64,000 nucleotides of DNA from Vitis vinifera (taxonomy: Eukaryota > Streptophyta > Magnoliopsida > Vitales > Vitaceae), in the NCBI RefSeq assembly GCF_030704535.1, contig NC_081806.1, forward strand, positions 4,735,001 through 4,799,000, read 5' to 3'. Shown piece by piece: positions 37,528 through 48,875 of this stretch (positions are counted from its first letter, which is position 1; every line of letters begins with the position of its first letter). The position numbers were made by a program, and so were the translations under genes. Below the pieces are notes generated by a model that was not told the origin of the DNA, did not search any database, and saw nothing but the letters and a program-made list of their open reading frames with translations.

Positions 37528-38527
37528 GAAGTTGTTTGCCGCTGGGGTCTCTTAATTCACTCCATTCCTATTGGCTATCTTACACCCAATTCTAGTACTC
37601 TTACCCTTAGACCTACTCTCGCATGGCATGCATGGTCATCTCTGGACCACATGCCACCTACTGTTCCATCACCTTTGTTTTTGAAAATGATTTCTCAAAT
37701 CTCATTTTTGTAAATATCTTTCTCTAATTCTAATTTTCTAATAATCCCAATTTTCTCATTTTTCATCCTTAGAATTTTTAGGATCACCCATGAGTCTCAT
37801 TTTCAATAAAATTTGGCCGTCATTTTCTTTTTGGCGAGCCATTTTCGAAATTTCCATGATTTTAAAATGTTTTAAAATAAGCAAGAATTCATTTCCATAA
37901 TTCCAAGTAATGGAGTTATTGGAATTAATTCATGCAAAATAAACGGGCTTTGGTGGGGGCCCCACATATGTGACTGATTGATTGATTGACTGATTGATTT
38001 GATTTGATTATGATACATGATTAATTTATCCTGCTCTATGACATGCTCGAAATTATTTCTTAATTGTGCACTAACCCTCCTCTTGATAGCGCATTTGTCA
38101 CTGGAAGTCCAGGTATGCACTCATTCTCATTTTGATTATTCTCTATGCATGCTCTTATTTTCATATGTGCAAGTTTGATTTGAGTATCCGCTGATTTCCT
38201 CATTGATTGTCACGTCAGCTTCAGTCTATTAGTAGAGACCCCGCTTTAGGGACTTAGAGAGGTGCTACGGTCCGTACCGTACCTTCCCGATAAGTAACCT
38301 GACCCCCGAACCCGATCCGATTTTTTCATAGACCAACCTTTTCCAAAACTAGGAATCACACTTAGGGTTTTTCTTTCTTATTTTGTTTACCCTTTAAAAA
38401 TAAAACAAAAATAAGTGGCGACTCCAAGTCATTTTTCTTAATAAAATAAAATCAATTTTTCGAAATAAAAATCGAGCTTATCATCGAGTGGAAAACGCAT
38501 GAGCCGAAATACGGGGTCCACACTATG

Positions 38528-41500
38528 AAATGATTAGTAAGTGTACATTTTCGAGAAAAGTATAAAAAAATAATTCCAAAAAGATATCAAAAAAAGTTAG
38601 GAGAACATCATGAACGAATGTTCAAATATTTTGCAAGGTACATATTCCAACATTACCTTAGAGAACATTCAAACATCCTCTTCAACTTTAAATGTCCCCC
38701 TCAGGCTTTCAATTAGTAGGCTTCCTTTTCATAATTTAAAATTTGTTTTTCATATTTTCAAGGATAATTTTATAAAATTAAATAGAATTATCCTAAAATG
38801 ATATTTTAGGTTTTTGGCATAAATATATGATTTTATTGAGTTAAAAAACATACACACACAAGAGTATAATCCTTAAGTTTTGGTACTAATCTATCTCTCA
38901 ACTTTTCAAGAATGATCTTGATAGGAGGATGTTTGATCCGTTAACTTCAACATAGAGTTGAAGTATCACTAAGGTGTATGGGGTGCGAATTTAAGGATGT
39001 AGAGGAATGGTAAAGATGTTGACCTTAAAAGATCTTAAGTCTAGTGGGTGTTTAAGAAACCAACTTAATAACTTAAAGTAACTTGATAACTTAATCTAAG
39101 TCATTAAGTATATTTGATAAAATAATTTAATAATATGACATAAAGTTAAAACTAACTTCAAGTAACAAGTAAAAATAATTAATTTATTATTAAATTTATA
39201 TCTTTATTTTATTTTTTTATTCTCATTTATCCTAATTATCTTTAACTACGTCATGATTTCAATTGTTATTCGACCTCATTTATCTTAGGTGGTGTTTGTT
39301 TTTTTACTTAATTCTAAATAGAATCTTAATACTTAATAGTATTAAATATTAGGTTGTTTGTTTTTATAGTATTTTATTTCTATTAAGTATTAAAAAGTAA
39401 AAAAAACCATTGTGTTATTTTTTCTATTTAGAAAAAGTCACATATTTTGATTTTTTCTATTTAGTAAAAAGTTTATAATAAGTCATGAAAAAGTAAAAAA
39501 CACAAACAACCTAAATTCTAAAACTAAATGATTTTCATCAAAAAGCAAAAAAAACAAACACCACCTTAGTTATAATTTATGAGGATAAATATATTAATTT
39601 GATAATTTAAAATAAATTTTAAATTAATATTATCAAATAAACTTAATATTTAAAATAAAAATTAGGTAATAAGTTTTAAGTTAATAATTTAAATATAATT
39701 TAACTTAAAATCAACTTAAATGATTAAGTAATAAATATTAAATTTTACCAAATATTATCATATTATAAGACTTAATACATTCCTTTTAGGATTAGTATTT
39801 TTAGTTGGGATTACTTATACATCCACAGAAAACACAATAGGCAATTCTTTTAATGTGAAGTCAATGTTGATTTGTTTGATCGATGATTCGTGTGTGAAAT
39901 CGATCAATTTTTAATTATAATCATTGAGGATGTTTCGTTTGGATTATCTATTAGCCCTTTCTATGTAGTTACATCAATCAAGACGAGCTTTTGGAAGAAT
40001 TAAACAGTCGAGAGTTTCCGCTGCAGCATCACTTTCAGAAGGTGGTCACTGCAGTCCGAGAAATCCAAGTGTAGTAGAATACTTCCTCACCAATCATATA
40101 TTTGTGCCCAAGAATTCATGGGAGGTCCTTATTGACGAGGATGCATGGAGGGGCCAAATATTCGGTGCGGTCACGCCTGGGCAGTATGGCTTGTGGTTGG
40201 AATAAGCGTCCCCAACATTACATACACCAGAATGTTGGGCGTATGAAGCTGCCACGTTTCCTTTGTTGAAGCAGTGGATCCATCCATCATTCTCATTACG
40301 GGTCCATAGCATCCATTGCAAAAATTTGCAGTGTTCATGACAACATTTTTTTTTTAATTGTTAAAAACATCTTCTACTTAGTACATATTACTTAGGACAT
40401 AATATACTGTAACTCATACAAAACTATAGATGGATCTAGAGTTACAGCATGTTTTTGAATTAAAAAATGACAGCCTTTTAGGTAAAAATGATAATCAGCC
40501 ACGTGGGGTTTCTCTTTCTTGTTCTATTATTATTATTTGTGTGTGTGTGAGCGCGTTCGGCGGAAAGAGAAATACGAACCACTAGTTAAGAGGGCCCCGG
40601 CTTAGTTAAAGTGTTCTCTCAATTTTTGGCTGAAACGGACACCAGGGAAGCAGAATCAAATTGAGACACAATTGCAGTGAAGAAGATGCTTAATTACTGG
40701 AGCTAGTGATCCCATTTGCCACACACTACATGGATCAAGACTTTATCATCATAAAATGCTCTCCAATGATGATACTTTTTTCCGGGTTATGTTTGCTGGG
40801 GACCCACCGAAACGGAAGGCACAATAGACCAGTGACCTTGATTGATATATTCTCGTACACCAGAATTTAGATTGAGCTTGTAGGATCAGAATCTGGGCGA
40901 AGATTGTTACATTTCAGATTACTAGGAGAGAACTACTGAATCTGATGCACTTCTATTTTATCTCACTTGGGGAGTGGCCTGACTTGCCACAAAATTAGTT
41001 CTCCCTCCTAAGGCTGTGCGAGGTTGTATGGGAGAACCCCGCGACAAAAAAGGAAAAGAAGTAATTAATAGTGGATATTCACACGAATTCCTTTCTCATG
41101 CATAAACTCAACCAAACAGTTAGGCTAATGAGCAGGAGATATTCCTATACATGGAACCATGAGCAGTTTGGGCAAATTTTTTGCTTCCTACTTTTTTGGG
41201 TTCTTTAATGTTTATTGAATGATAGCAACCCCTAACAACATTGTACTTAAAATGGAGAAAAGGGGAGAAGAAGAGCCACGAGCTCTGAAACATCTCTGGG
41301 GCAGCAGGTGGGGTGGGGGTTTTAAAGTGACGTCTGTAGTGCTTCTCCGTTCAGAAAATTAGAAAGCTGAGTCACACTGAATGCTTTTTGGTTCATTTTA
41401 AATACTTGGCTCAAAATTCATCTTCTATCTTTCAGTTATATTGGTCAATCTACTCTTAAACTTCTATAAGATAGCGATATGGTCAAAATATATCGCGTCC

Positions 41501-41858
41501 ATTACCATTTAAAATTGTTGTGAAATTCGAATGGTACAAAAACTATGGAAACAATCAAGACAAGTCTGGTAAACTTCTGAACTTGAATCATGTTGATAAG
41601 TTGTTTCAACGGATTTGACAACTATGTTATGGTAATTGGAATCGAGCATGATTTGGTTGTAAAAAGCATTGGAATGTGACTCAAAAACTAATCTATAAAC
41701 CTCTTAAGTGACTTAAGGACCCACACCTAAAAGCGACAATCAATTTCCTAGTACGATCTAGATGGGAAAGCACGTTTGCTTTCAGCTGGCATGCGCTGTT
41801 TGCCTTCGTCCTGAGGAATGAGGCATTTTATCTAGGAAATACAAGCATGAAATTTTTC
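38528..41858. other. Spacer between the LTR unit and PMEI gene 4
   Basis: AT-rich, with a Tourist-type MITE at 39288-39565. The MITE may lie inside an older A/T-rich palindromic element, about 39040-39770 (low certainty). The patch at 40000-40330 is less AT-rich but has no recognisable product. A GCTGGGGACCCACC block near 40790 resembles spacer words near 31193. Confidence 0.55.
39288..39565. mobile_element. Tourist-like (PIF/Harbinger) MITE, 278 bp
   Basis: Starts GGTGGTGTTTGTTTTTTT and ends with the inverse (AAACAAACACCACC). TTA flanks both sides (39285-39287 and 39566-39568), the 3-bp target duplication of PIF/Harbinger elements. The inside is AT-rich, non-coding and partly palindromic. 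Confidence 0.85.
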
Positions 41859-41866
41859 CATAAATC
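41859..41866 (+). promoter_or_regulatory. TATA-like box of PMEI gene 4
   Basis: CCATAAAT sits 106 bases before the ATG at 41965, at the place of CTATAAAT before genes 2 and 3. The weaker core (CATAAAT) is a difference from the paralogues. Confidence 0.55.
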
Positions 41867-41964
41867 AAGAGTTCCCCCCTCCTAAATTCATCAAACACCC
41901 TCACTTAATTCCCCTTTCATTCTTGTGTGTCAAAGACGAAATTCCTCGTCCATATTTGAGAGAG

Positions 41965-42579
41965 ATGGAAGGTTCATATCTTTTCAAAGCAGTGGCAGCT
42001 TTGTCCATTCTCCTCCGACTCACAACCTATATGAACTCATGCTCAGCTGCTGGAGCCACTCCCGGTGAAACAAACACCGAGTTTATACAAAAATCTTGCC
42101 ATGTCACACCCTATCCTCGATTATGCATCTCCTCCCTCTCCAGCTATGCCAGCAAAATTGAAAGCAGCCCCAAATTATTAGCTGACACTGCCCTCTCCAT
42201 GTCACTTGAGACAGCCCTTTCTACCTCCACGGCAATAACAAAACTGTCCAAAATCCACGGCCTACAGCCTGCGGAGGCTGCAGCCATAAGCGACTGTGTA
42301 GAGCAAATTCGTGACTCCGTGGACGAGCTCCAAAGATCTCTGCAGGAAATGGAACACCCAGGAGGCTCAAACTTTGTGCTTCCAATGAATGATGTTCAAA
42401 CATGGGTGAGTGCTGCTTTGACAGATGATGATACATGCATGGATGGCTTTGCCGAGATTTCCTCCAAAGGGAAGGTACATGCCATGGTCAGGAGCCGCAT
42501 TCTTCATGTTGCTCAAATGACTAGCAACGCCCTGTCTCTCATCAACAATTATGCTTCAACCAAAACCACCTTGTCTTAG
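41965..42579 (+). CDS. Pectin methylesterase/invertase inhibitor, PMEI gene 4
   Basis: Intronless, 204 residues, secreted, with the signal peptide at about residues 1-28 (MEGSYLFKAVAALSILLRLT). Conserved Cys C45, C54, C111 and C158 are in place. TPYPRLCISSLSSYASKIES, VQTWVSAALTDDDTCMDGF and MTSNALSLINNYAS are intact. It differs from genes 1-3 after the fourth Cys: the usual GxxMxGNxKT stretch reads EISSKGKVHAMV, a cluster of changes in an otherwise conserved helix. Same length and Cys spacing as gene 3, from which it probably arose by duplication before the LTR unit and MITE came to lie between them. Start ATG follows the MEGSY alignment with gene 3. Confidence 0.94.
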   Translation: MEGSYLFKAVAALSILLRLTTYMNSCSAAGATPGETNTEFIQKSCHVTPYPRLCISSLSSYASKIESSPKLLADTALSMSLETALSTSTAITKLSKIHGLQPAEAAAISDCVEQIRDSVDELQRSLQEMEHPGGSNFVLPMNDVQTWVSAALTDDDTCMDGFAEISSKGKVHAMVRSRILHVAQMTSNALSLINNYASTKTTLS

Positions 42580-43819
42580 GTGAGATCCTAGCACTAGCGT
42601 TCTGGTAAGCCTTTCCCATATACCAACAGAGGCTAACTGCTTGCTAGTTTCAGTATTTGTTTAAGTATTGTCATAGTGTGTAAAATTCAATCAAGCACCT
42701 CCTACCATTTTAGATTTGGAATCAATTTATCTTGCAAATATAAAGCCCAAATGCCCTCTACCAACTTGAACGTTTGCCTCAGCATATAGCAAGCGTATTG
42801 ACAAATCCACAAGAGAGTTTCTGCTTCTGATAATGGACATGGGATGGGTACATGATCACAAAACTGGAAGGAGGCACCAACTCCCCATAAATTTGAGACG
42901 AAATGCCCACACAGATATTCACTAATCTGGATGATCATAATAAAACAAATCCCCTGATTTCATTTTTTGAATAAAAGAATGGTTCAAAACAACTTACCCA
43001 GGTTCCACCTCAAAACATAAGATCAAATTTGATCTCCTACATTAATTTCAACATTGTTAAAAGATAATCTACCGCTCGACCATAGAGCAACATTTATAAT
43101 ATATTTCACAGATTTTTTTTTAAACTTATCCAAAATTTTAAAAATCTGTGAAGTGAAATTTTTTTATTTTTTAAATTTAAAAATTATTTTCAAGTACATA
43201 AAATGTATACAGACCCTTTTTCTATACAACTTGATGTTTGTATATACACGTCAAGTTGTATGAAAAAAAAAAAAAAAGGATTTGACATATTTTTTGTCTA
43301 CTTATTTTGACAAGAAAAATTAGTGGGACAAGAGGTTTTGGATAGGGAAAATATGAGAGGCCGTGGGTGGCTGGTCTCATGAGGATGTAAATTTCAGGAA
43401 TACGTGGTAGCCTCGCAGCCCTTGCCACTCAAAGGCCCCATACATTCGTATATGTGTAAACTTAGAAGACTACGTTTTCTTCTTCCTTCACACTTCCAAC
43501 CACCACATCTTTGCAATTTACACAATTGCCATATCAATTGCATTATGCTGGATTTTTTATTTTTTTAATGTCTAAATTATATTAAAAATAATAATTATGA
43601 TTCAAAAATAAAATAAATAAATAAATAACACCATAAGGGGTGAGGGCAATTTGGTTATTAGCATTAGAAGGTGGGGGCAAACTTTTAAATAAAGATTTTC
43701 CTTGGCCACATAAATACACATCTCTTCAAGACGCTATCCCAAAACCTCAACTCAAAAACCCCGAGAGTGAGAGGCAGAGAGAAAGAAGGAGAAGCAGAGG
43801 AAAGCAAACCAAAAAGAAC
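42580..43819. other. Spacer and 5' region of the plastid EF-G gene
   Basis: Contains a short palindrome at about 43224-43260 (ACAACTTGA ... TCAAGTTGT) and an A/T-rich run. Just before the ATG at 43820 is a purine-rich leader with GAGAGGCAGAGAGAAAGAAGG-type sequence, as is common in plant 5' UTRs. Confidence 0.6.
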
Positions 43820-46469
43820 ATGGCAGAGTCAGTGAGAATGTCAGCCACTGGTTCCTCACTCCGCAGCTTCAGTGGCTCCCGGAGGCCTATCCCTCTCTCT
43901 CCCAGTCGATTCCTCCTCCCTTCTCGTCATTCTTCCTCTTCCTATCGGTCAGAATTTGTGGGAAATGTTCATCTCAGGTCAAGACTCTCCAAGGCCTCAA
44001 ATTTACAACAACAGAGGGGAAAGTTCTCTGTTTTTGCCATGGCTGCTGATGGTATCTCTCTTTATTATCCTCTGTAGCTTTAAATAACAGATTATGGTCA
44101 TGGGTTATTAAATTTCGGTTGTTTTATTAGTGAATTTTACTTGGGAATTCGTATTATGTACACGAGTTTAATTTTAATTTTGGCTTCGATTCTATTCTTT
44201 TTCAAGTTTGCTGTCGTAAATGGAGATTATAAGAATGGGGTTGGTTTTCTAGTTTAATTCTGGTTTTATAGTTTGATGGGTGTTTCCAACTCCGCCAATT
44301 AGCGAACACCCCAGAAGCAGTTTTCAAATTTGGCTTGTGAAGTGGGTATAATTGCTTTGATTTTTTTTGTATTTGGATGTCCTCTGGATAAGGTTTTGTG
44401 AAAATGGGATTATCTGCCATAAGCGTAAAAGATGTTTTTGAAAAATTCTAAGGAAAATGTTGTGCATAATACTGTATAGATTCATTTCGATGTTATACAA
44501 GAGTGTGATGTTTCATTGGAACACGAGTGGATTCTCTGTTATGAGTTTCTTCTATTGACTTTGTACAATTCTAAAGCTTAAAATCTTTGTATTTGTGAAA
44601 CTTGGGAATTTCGTCACCAGACATGTTTGCTCTGCAAAGTCTAGGTACAATGTCATGGTAGAGATTTAACCCCTTTTATCTTGCAACCAAAAGCCTTACA
44701 AATGGTACTGGTAAAATTTGTTACTGGTTGTATTGAGAAACAAAGCTCACTGATGATATCTGTTCACAATGAATTTTAGGTCCACAATGATGACCTTGTG
44801 TCTGTATGACGGAGGGAACTAGACAATGTGCTATGCAGTAGTATAATATTGAGTATTGATGCTTTTTAAGCTTTTAAGGTTTGTCTAACACTTCAGGGAT
44901 GGATTTCTTTTTTTCTTGTTGCCAGAATCAAAGAGAGCAGTGCCACTGGTAGACTATCGCAATATTGGAATTATGGCTCACATAGATGCAGGAAAAACTA
45001 CTACTACTGAAAGGATTCTGTACTACACAGGAAGAAACTATAAAATAGGTGAGGTTCATGAGGGAACGGCTACAATGGACTGGATGGAGCAAGAACAAGA
45101 AAGAGGAATTACTATAACTTCTGCTGCAACTACCACGTTTTGGAACAAACATCGGATTAACATTATTGATACCCCTGGGCATGTCGACTTCACTCTTGAG
45201 GTGGAGCGGGCTCTCAGGGTTTTGGATGGTGCTATATGCTTGTTTGACAGTGTTGCTGGTGTAGAACCTCAATCTGAAACTGTATGGAGACAAGCTGATA
45301 AATATGGGGTGCCTAGAATTTGCTTTGTCAATAAAATGGATCGTCTTGGGGCAAACTTCTTCCGGACCAGAGACATGATAGTGACAAACTTGGGCGCTAA
45401 ACCACTTGTGATTCAATTACCAATTGGTGCAGAAGATAATTTTCGAGGAGTTATTGATCTTGTAAAGATGCAAGCTGTGTTATGGTCAGGAGAAGAATTG
45501 GGTGCAAAGTTTGCGTATGATGATATTCCATCTGATCTTCTAGAACTGGCTCAAGACTATCGGTCACAGATGATAGAAACCATAGTTGAGTTGGATGATG
45601 AAGCTATGGAAGGCTATCTGGAAGGAGTTGAGCCTGATGAGGAAACTATTAAGAAATTAATCAGGAAGGGAACCATTTCAGCCAGCTTTGTCCCAGTTCT
45701 GTGTGGCTCAGCATTTAAAAACAAGGGAGTTCAACCACTGCTTGATGCAGTTGTGGATTATTTGCCTTCACCATTGGACCTACCGGCAATGAAAGGAACT
45801 GACCCTGAGAACCCAGAGGTGACAGTTGAAAGAGCTGCAAGTGATGAAGAACCATTTGCTGGTCTAGCTTTCAAGATTATGAGTGACCCCTTCGTGGGGT
45901 CCCTTACTTTTGTAAGAGTTTATGCAGGGAAGCTAGCTGCAGGATCTTACGTGCTGAATGCAAACAAAGGAAAGAAAGAAAGAATTGGAAGACTTCTGGA
46001 AATGCATGCCAACAGCAGAGAGGATGTTAAGGTAGCTTTAGCAGGTGATATTGTTGCACTTGCAGGTCTGAAAGATACAATTACTGGTGAAACTTTATGT
46101 GATCCAGAGAATCCTATTGTGCTCGAGCGAATGGACTTCCCTGATCCTGTTATAAAGGTTGCTATTGAGCCTAAAACTAAAGCAGATGTTGATAAAATGG
46201 CATCTGGCTTGGTCAAGCTAGCTCAAGAGGATCCATCTTTCCACTTCTCACGGGATGAAGAGATCAACCAGACAGTCATTGAAGGAATGGGAGAATTGCA
46301 TCTTGAGATTATCGTTGACAGGCTCAAGAGGGAATTTAAGGTTTGTATCTACTACCTCATCATCTGATTGCCAAATTAATCGTGAATGCTCATTATTCTG
46401 TTTTGAACTCATCCATGACCTTTTTAAAACACTTGATATTCTCACAATACCCAGACAAGCAGGCACGTA

Positions 46470-46511
<42 letters not shown>

Positions 46512-47952
46512 GTTGTGAGTTATAAGTTTGCATAAGAATTAGACTCGTTTCTACATTTTCTTGGGAGGGGGAGGGGGAGGGGGTGGGGGTGGGGGTGGGG
46601 AATGAAAAGCAAAGGCAAGATAAAACCAATTTCCTAGCAATTGAAAACTTCAATGTCTCTAGTTTGATGAATTGGTTTTGTCTGACTGTAATAAATCTTT
46701 TTTTGGTAGTCACTTCCCAATTTGATAAATCAAACCGTTTTTATTAACTGTTCATCATTAATTAGATGGTTCTGCACTTGTTGTGCAGAACTAAATGCCT
46801 TAGATGTATTGTTGATCTTACTTGTTATAATTTGGGTCTCTCTTGGCACATAGGTGGAAGCTAATGTTGGCGCACCCCAAGTAAACTACCGTGAAAGCAT
46901 TTCTAAAGTCTCGGAGGTGAAGTATGTGCACAAGAAACAGTCAGGTGGACAAGGACAGTTTGCTGATATCACTGTAAGGTTTGAGCCCATAGAGGCAGGC
47001 AGCGGGTATGAGTTCAAGAGTGAAATTAAGGGAGGTGCTGTGCCAAAAGAATACATTCCAGGGGTGATGAAAGGATTGGAGGAATGCATGAGTAATGGTG
47101 TGCTTGCAGGCTTTCCTGTTGTTGATGTACGTGCTGTGTTAGTTGACGGATCATACCATGATGTGGATTCAAGTGTCTTGGCATTCCAGCTGGCAGCCAG
47201 AGGTGCATTCCGTGAGGGGATGAGGAAAGCTGCTCCAAAGATGCTGGAACCTATTATGAAAGTCGAAGTTGTCACACCTGAAGAACACTTGGGAGATGTG
47301 ATCGGTGATCTCAACTCAAGGAGAGGCCAGATTAACAGCTTTGGTGACAAACCTGGTGGTCTCAAGGTATGTGAAATAAACTGTTTCTCTTTTGCCTTAG
47401 TTACAATTTTTTTTTTTAAATTTTGTATTGAACTTTCAAAATCGTATGCCTCAAGATCAATTAGAGCTGCTTCCTTGGTCCTGGACCCGATTTCTCTTCT
47501 GACTAAGACAACCTTATAGATGAATTGTTACCGGTGCTGAAAAAAATCCTTAGACATAGCAATTGCAACTGTAGTTCCCCTGCAGACTGAATATAGTTCA
47601 AAATACAGTAATATGGCTTACTGACTTCTATGATTGGTAAATGGTTTACGGGGAAAAGAAGAGAGATAGAGAGAGAGATGCGCTGATACCGTTTTGTCAA
47701 CTGAGATCAATTGTCGGCCCTTAAAAGATCATATTTTTTACGTGGAGAACTTTATTTTGATATGTTGGTCTGGGATTGGTGCAGGTGGTGGATGCTCTGG
47801 TCCCCCTGGCAGAGATGTTCCAATATGTTAGTACGCTCCGAGGAATGACAAAAGGCCGTGCATCCTATACCATGCAATTAGCCAAGTTTGAAGTTGTTCC
47901 TCAACATATCCAGAATGAACTCGCTGCTAAAGAGCAAGCAGTTGCTGCTTGA
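43820..47952 (+). CDS. Elongation factor G, chloroplast (SCO1/cpEF-G)
   Basis: GTPase that moves tRNAs and mRNA on the plastid ribosome after each peptide bond. Four exons, 43820-44051, 44926-46340, 46854-47366 and 47785-47952, join in frame to 775 residues; plant cpEF-G is near 780. Exon 1 is the Ser/Arg-rich transit peptide ([20 protein letters not shown]). All G motifs are intact: AHIDAGKTT (about residues 95-103), [23 protein letters not shown] and GSAFKN. Domain II, domain III ([19 protein letters not shown]), domain IV ([15 protein letters not shown]) and domain V (RRGQI, then [15 protein letters not shown]) follow in order. The stop TGA is at 47950-47952. Introns 1 and 2 hold simple-sequence runs. 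Mutants of the Arabidopsis orthologue have white cotyledons (SCO1). I infer no damage. Confidence 0.97.
46473..46507. repeat. (AT)n microsatellite in EF-G intron 2
   Basis: About 35 uninterrupted bases of AT dinucleotides. Confidence 0.9.
46564..46600 (+). repeat. G-rich tract in EF-G intron 2
   Basis: Six or seven runs of four to five G, split by single A or T, on the transcribed (plus) sense. It meets the usual pattern for G-quadruplex formation in DNA and in the pre-mRNA. Confidence 0.85.
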
Positions 47953-48875
47953 TTTGGCTTTCCTTTCGCCAAGACCACAGAAGGGAAGCTTCATAATTTT
48001 TTATTTACTTTGTCTTTGGGCCTAGAAAAAACTGTTTTCCTTTTCCATTTTTCCCCCTCTTCTGTATCAATTTTATATATGAAATGCAAGTCCCTTTGAA
48101 GGAAAGGCTGAACGTCTTAAGGCTGGAGAATAAACTCATTTTGGGGCTGGAGAGACGTGAGAGATAATAACTTTCAGATATTTAAAGATTTTTTTCCAGG
48201 TGAGAAATGGTAATGTTTAATCAGCTGAAACATGACTTTAAAAAGTTAAATTGTGAGGCCATTATTTAAACTGTTAAACACAATAGAATCAGAGTTCAAT
48301 TTACATTGCTTTAAATCAGCCCTAATTTGGTTATTAGGTGAAAGGATAATTTGAAAAGAACAAGGCTGAGCACCTCATCAGCCAGCCCAGTAAATGAAAT
48401 CAAGTTGGTCATACAGGCGTCTCTTTAACAAGATAACAAGGTGTAATCTGTGTCTTCGCCATTAGAAAAGGTAATAAAGAACCTCAACTTGCAATTGTGT
48501 GTGATTGTGAGAAATCAAAGGCACAGTAGCATGCCACCAGTGGAAGCACGGCTCTCACTGACAGCATTGCCAATAAAGAATTTGGCTTCAAATTAGCAAA
48601 TATGCAAGCAACAGCCATGGTCCCAAACCACATGGATTTCCCAACCCAATAATGGAAAGATCATCCAAGGTGCACATAACATGCAGCACCAAAAATATTA
48701 CCACACAATTGAAAGCAAATGAGATGATATCCACTGATTAACATAAAAGATAACCTATTCAAAATTTTCAACAGTTAAATTGGTTCCATTGAATAATCCA
48801 CTCAGATTCACACTGCAAAGTACAAAATGATAAATGAAAATGCTTTGCTCATAAATTTAAAGTCTCCTTTCAAAT
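47953..48875. other. Convergent spacer between EF-G and Hop
   Basis: Holds the 3' UTRs of two genes that point at each other. No further gene seen. Confidence 0.7.
48129..48134 (+). terminator. Poly(A) signal of the EF-G gene
   Basis: AATAAA about 177 bases after the stop codon; the likely near-upstream element for 3' end processing. Confidence 0.5.

Larger units (their letters stand above)
34300..38522. mobile_element. LTR-bounded unit (solo-LTR-like or non-autonomous LTR element) carrying host gene fragments
   Basis: It begins TGTAGACTCC (allowing one base) and ends GGGGTCCACA, near-inverse termini of the TG...CA type. CTATG is duplicated exactly at both sides (34295-34299 and 38523-38527), a 5-bp target duplication as LTR elements make. 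No gag or pol remains, and I find no second LTR copy inside, so it is either a very long solo LTR or a gene-less element. Parts in order: a purine-rich GA region (34450-35170) holding a duplicated GGATTCCAGGGAGAGTTTTC block (near 34734 and 34834), a pyrimidine-rich region (35980-36500), three host gene fragments (36610-37527) and a 3' part resembling Gypsy LTR ends with GTGGCGACTCC. Age cannot be set without a second LTR. Confidence 0.75.

Noticed and set aside
40000-40330. Less AT-rich patch with a 75-codon minus-strand frame
   Set aside because: No family motif; base composition alone is not enough to call a gene.
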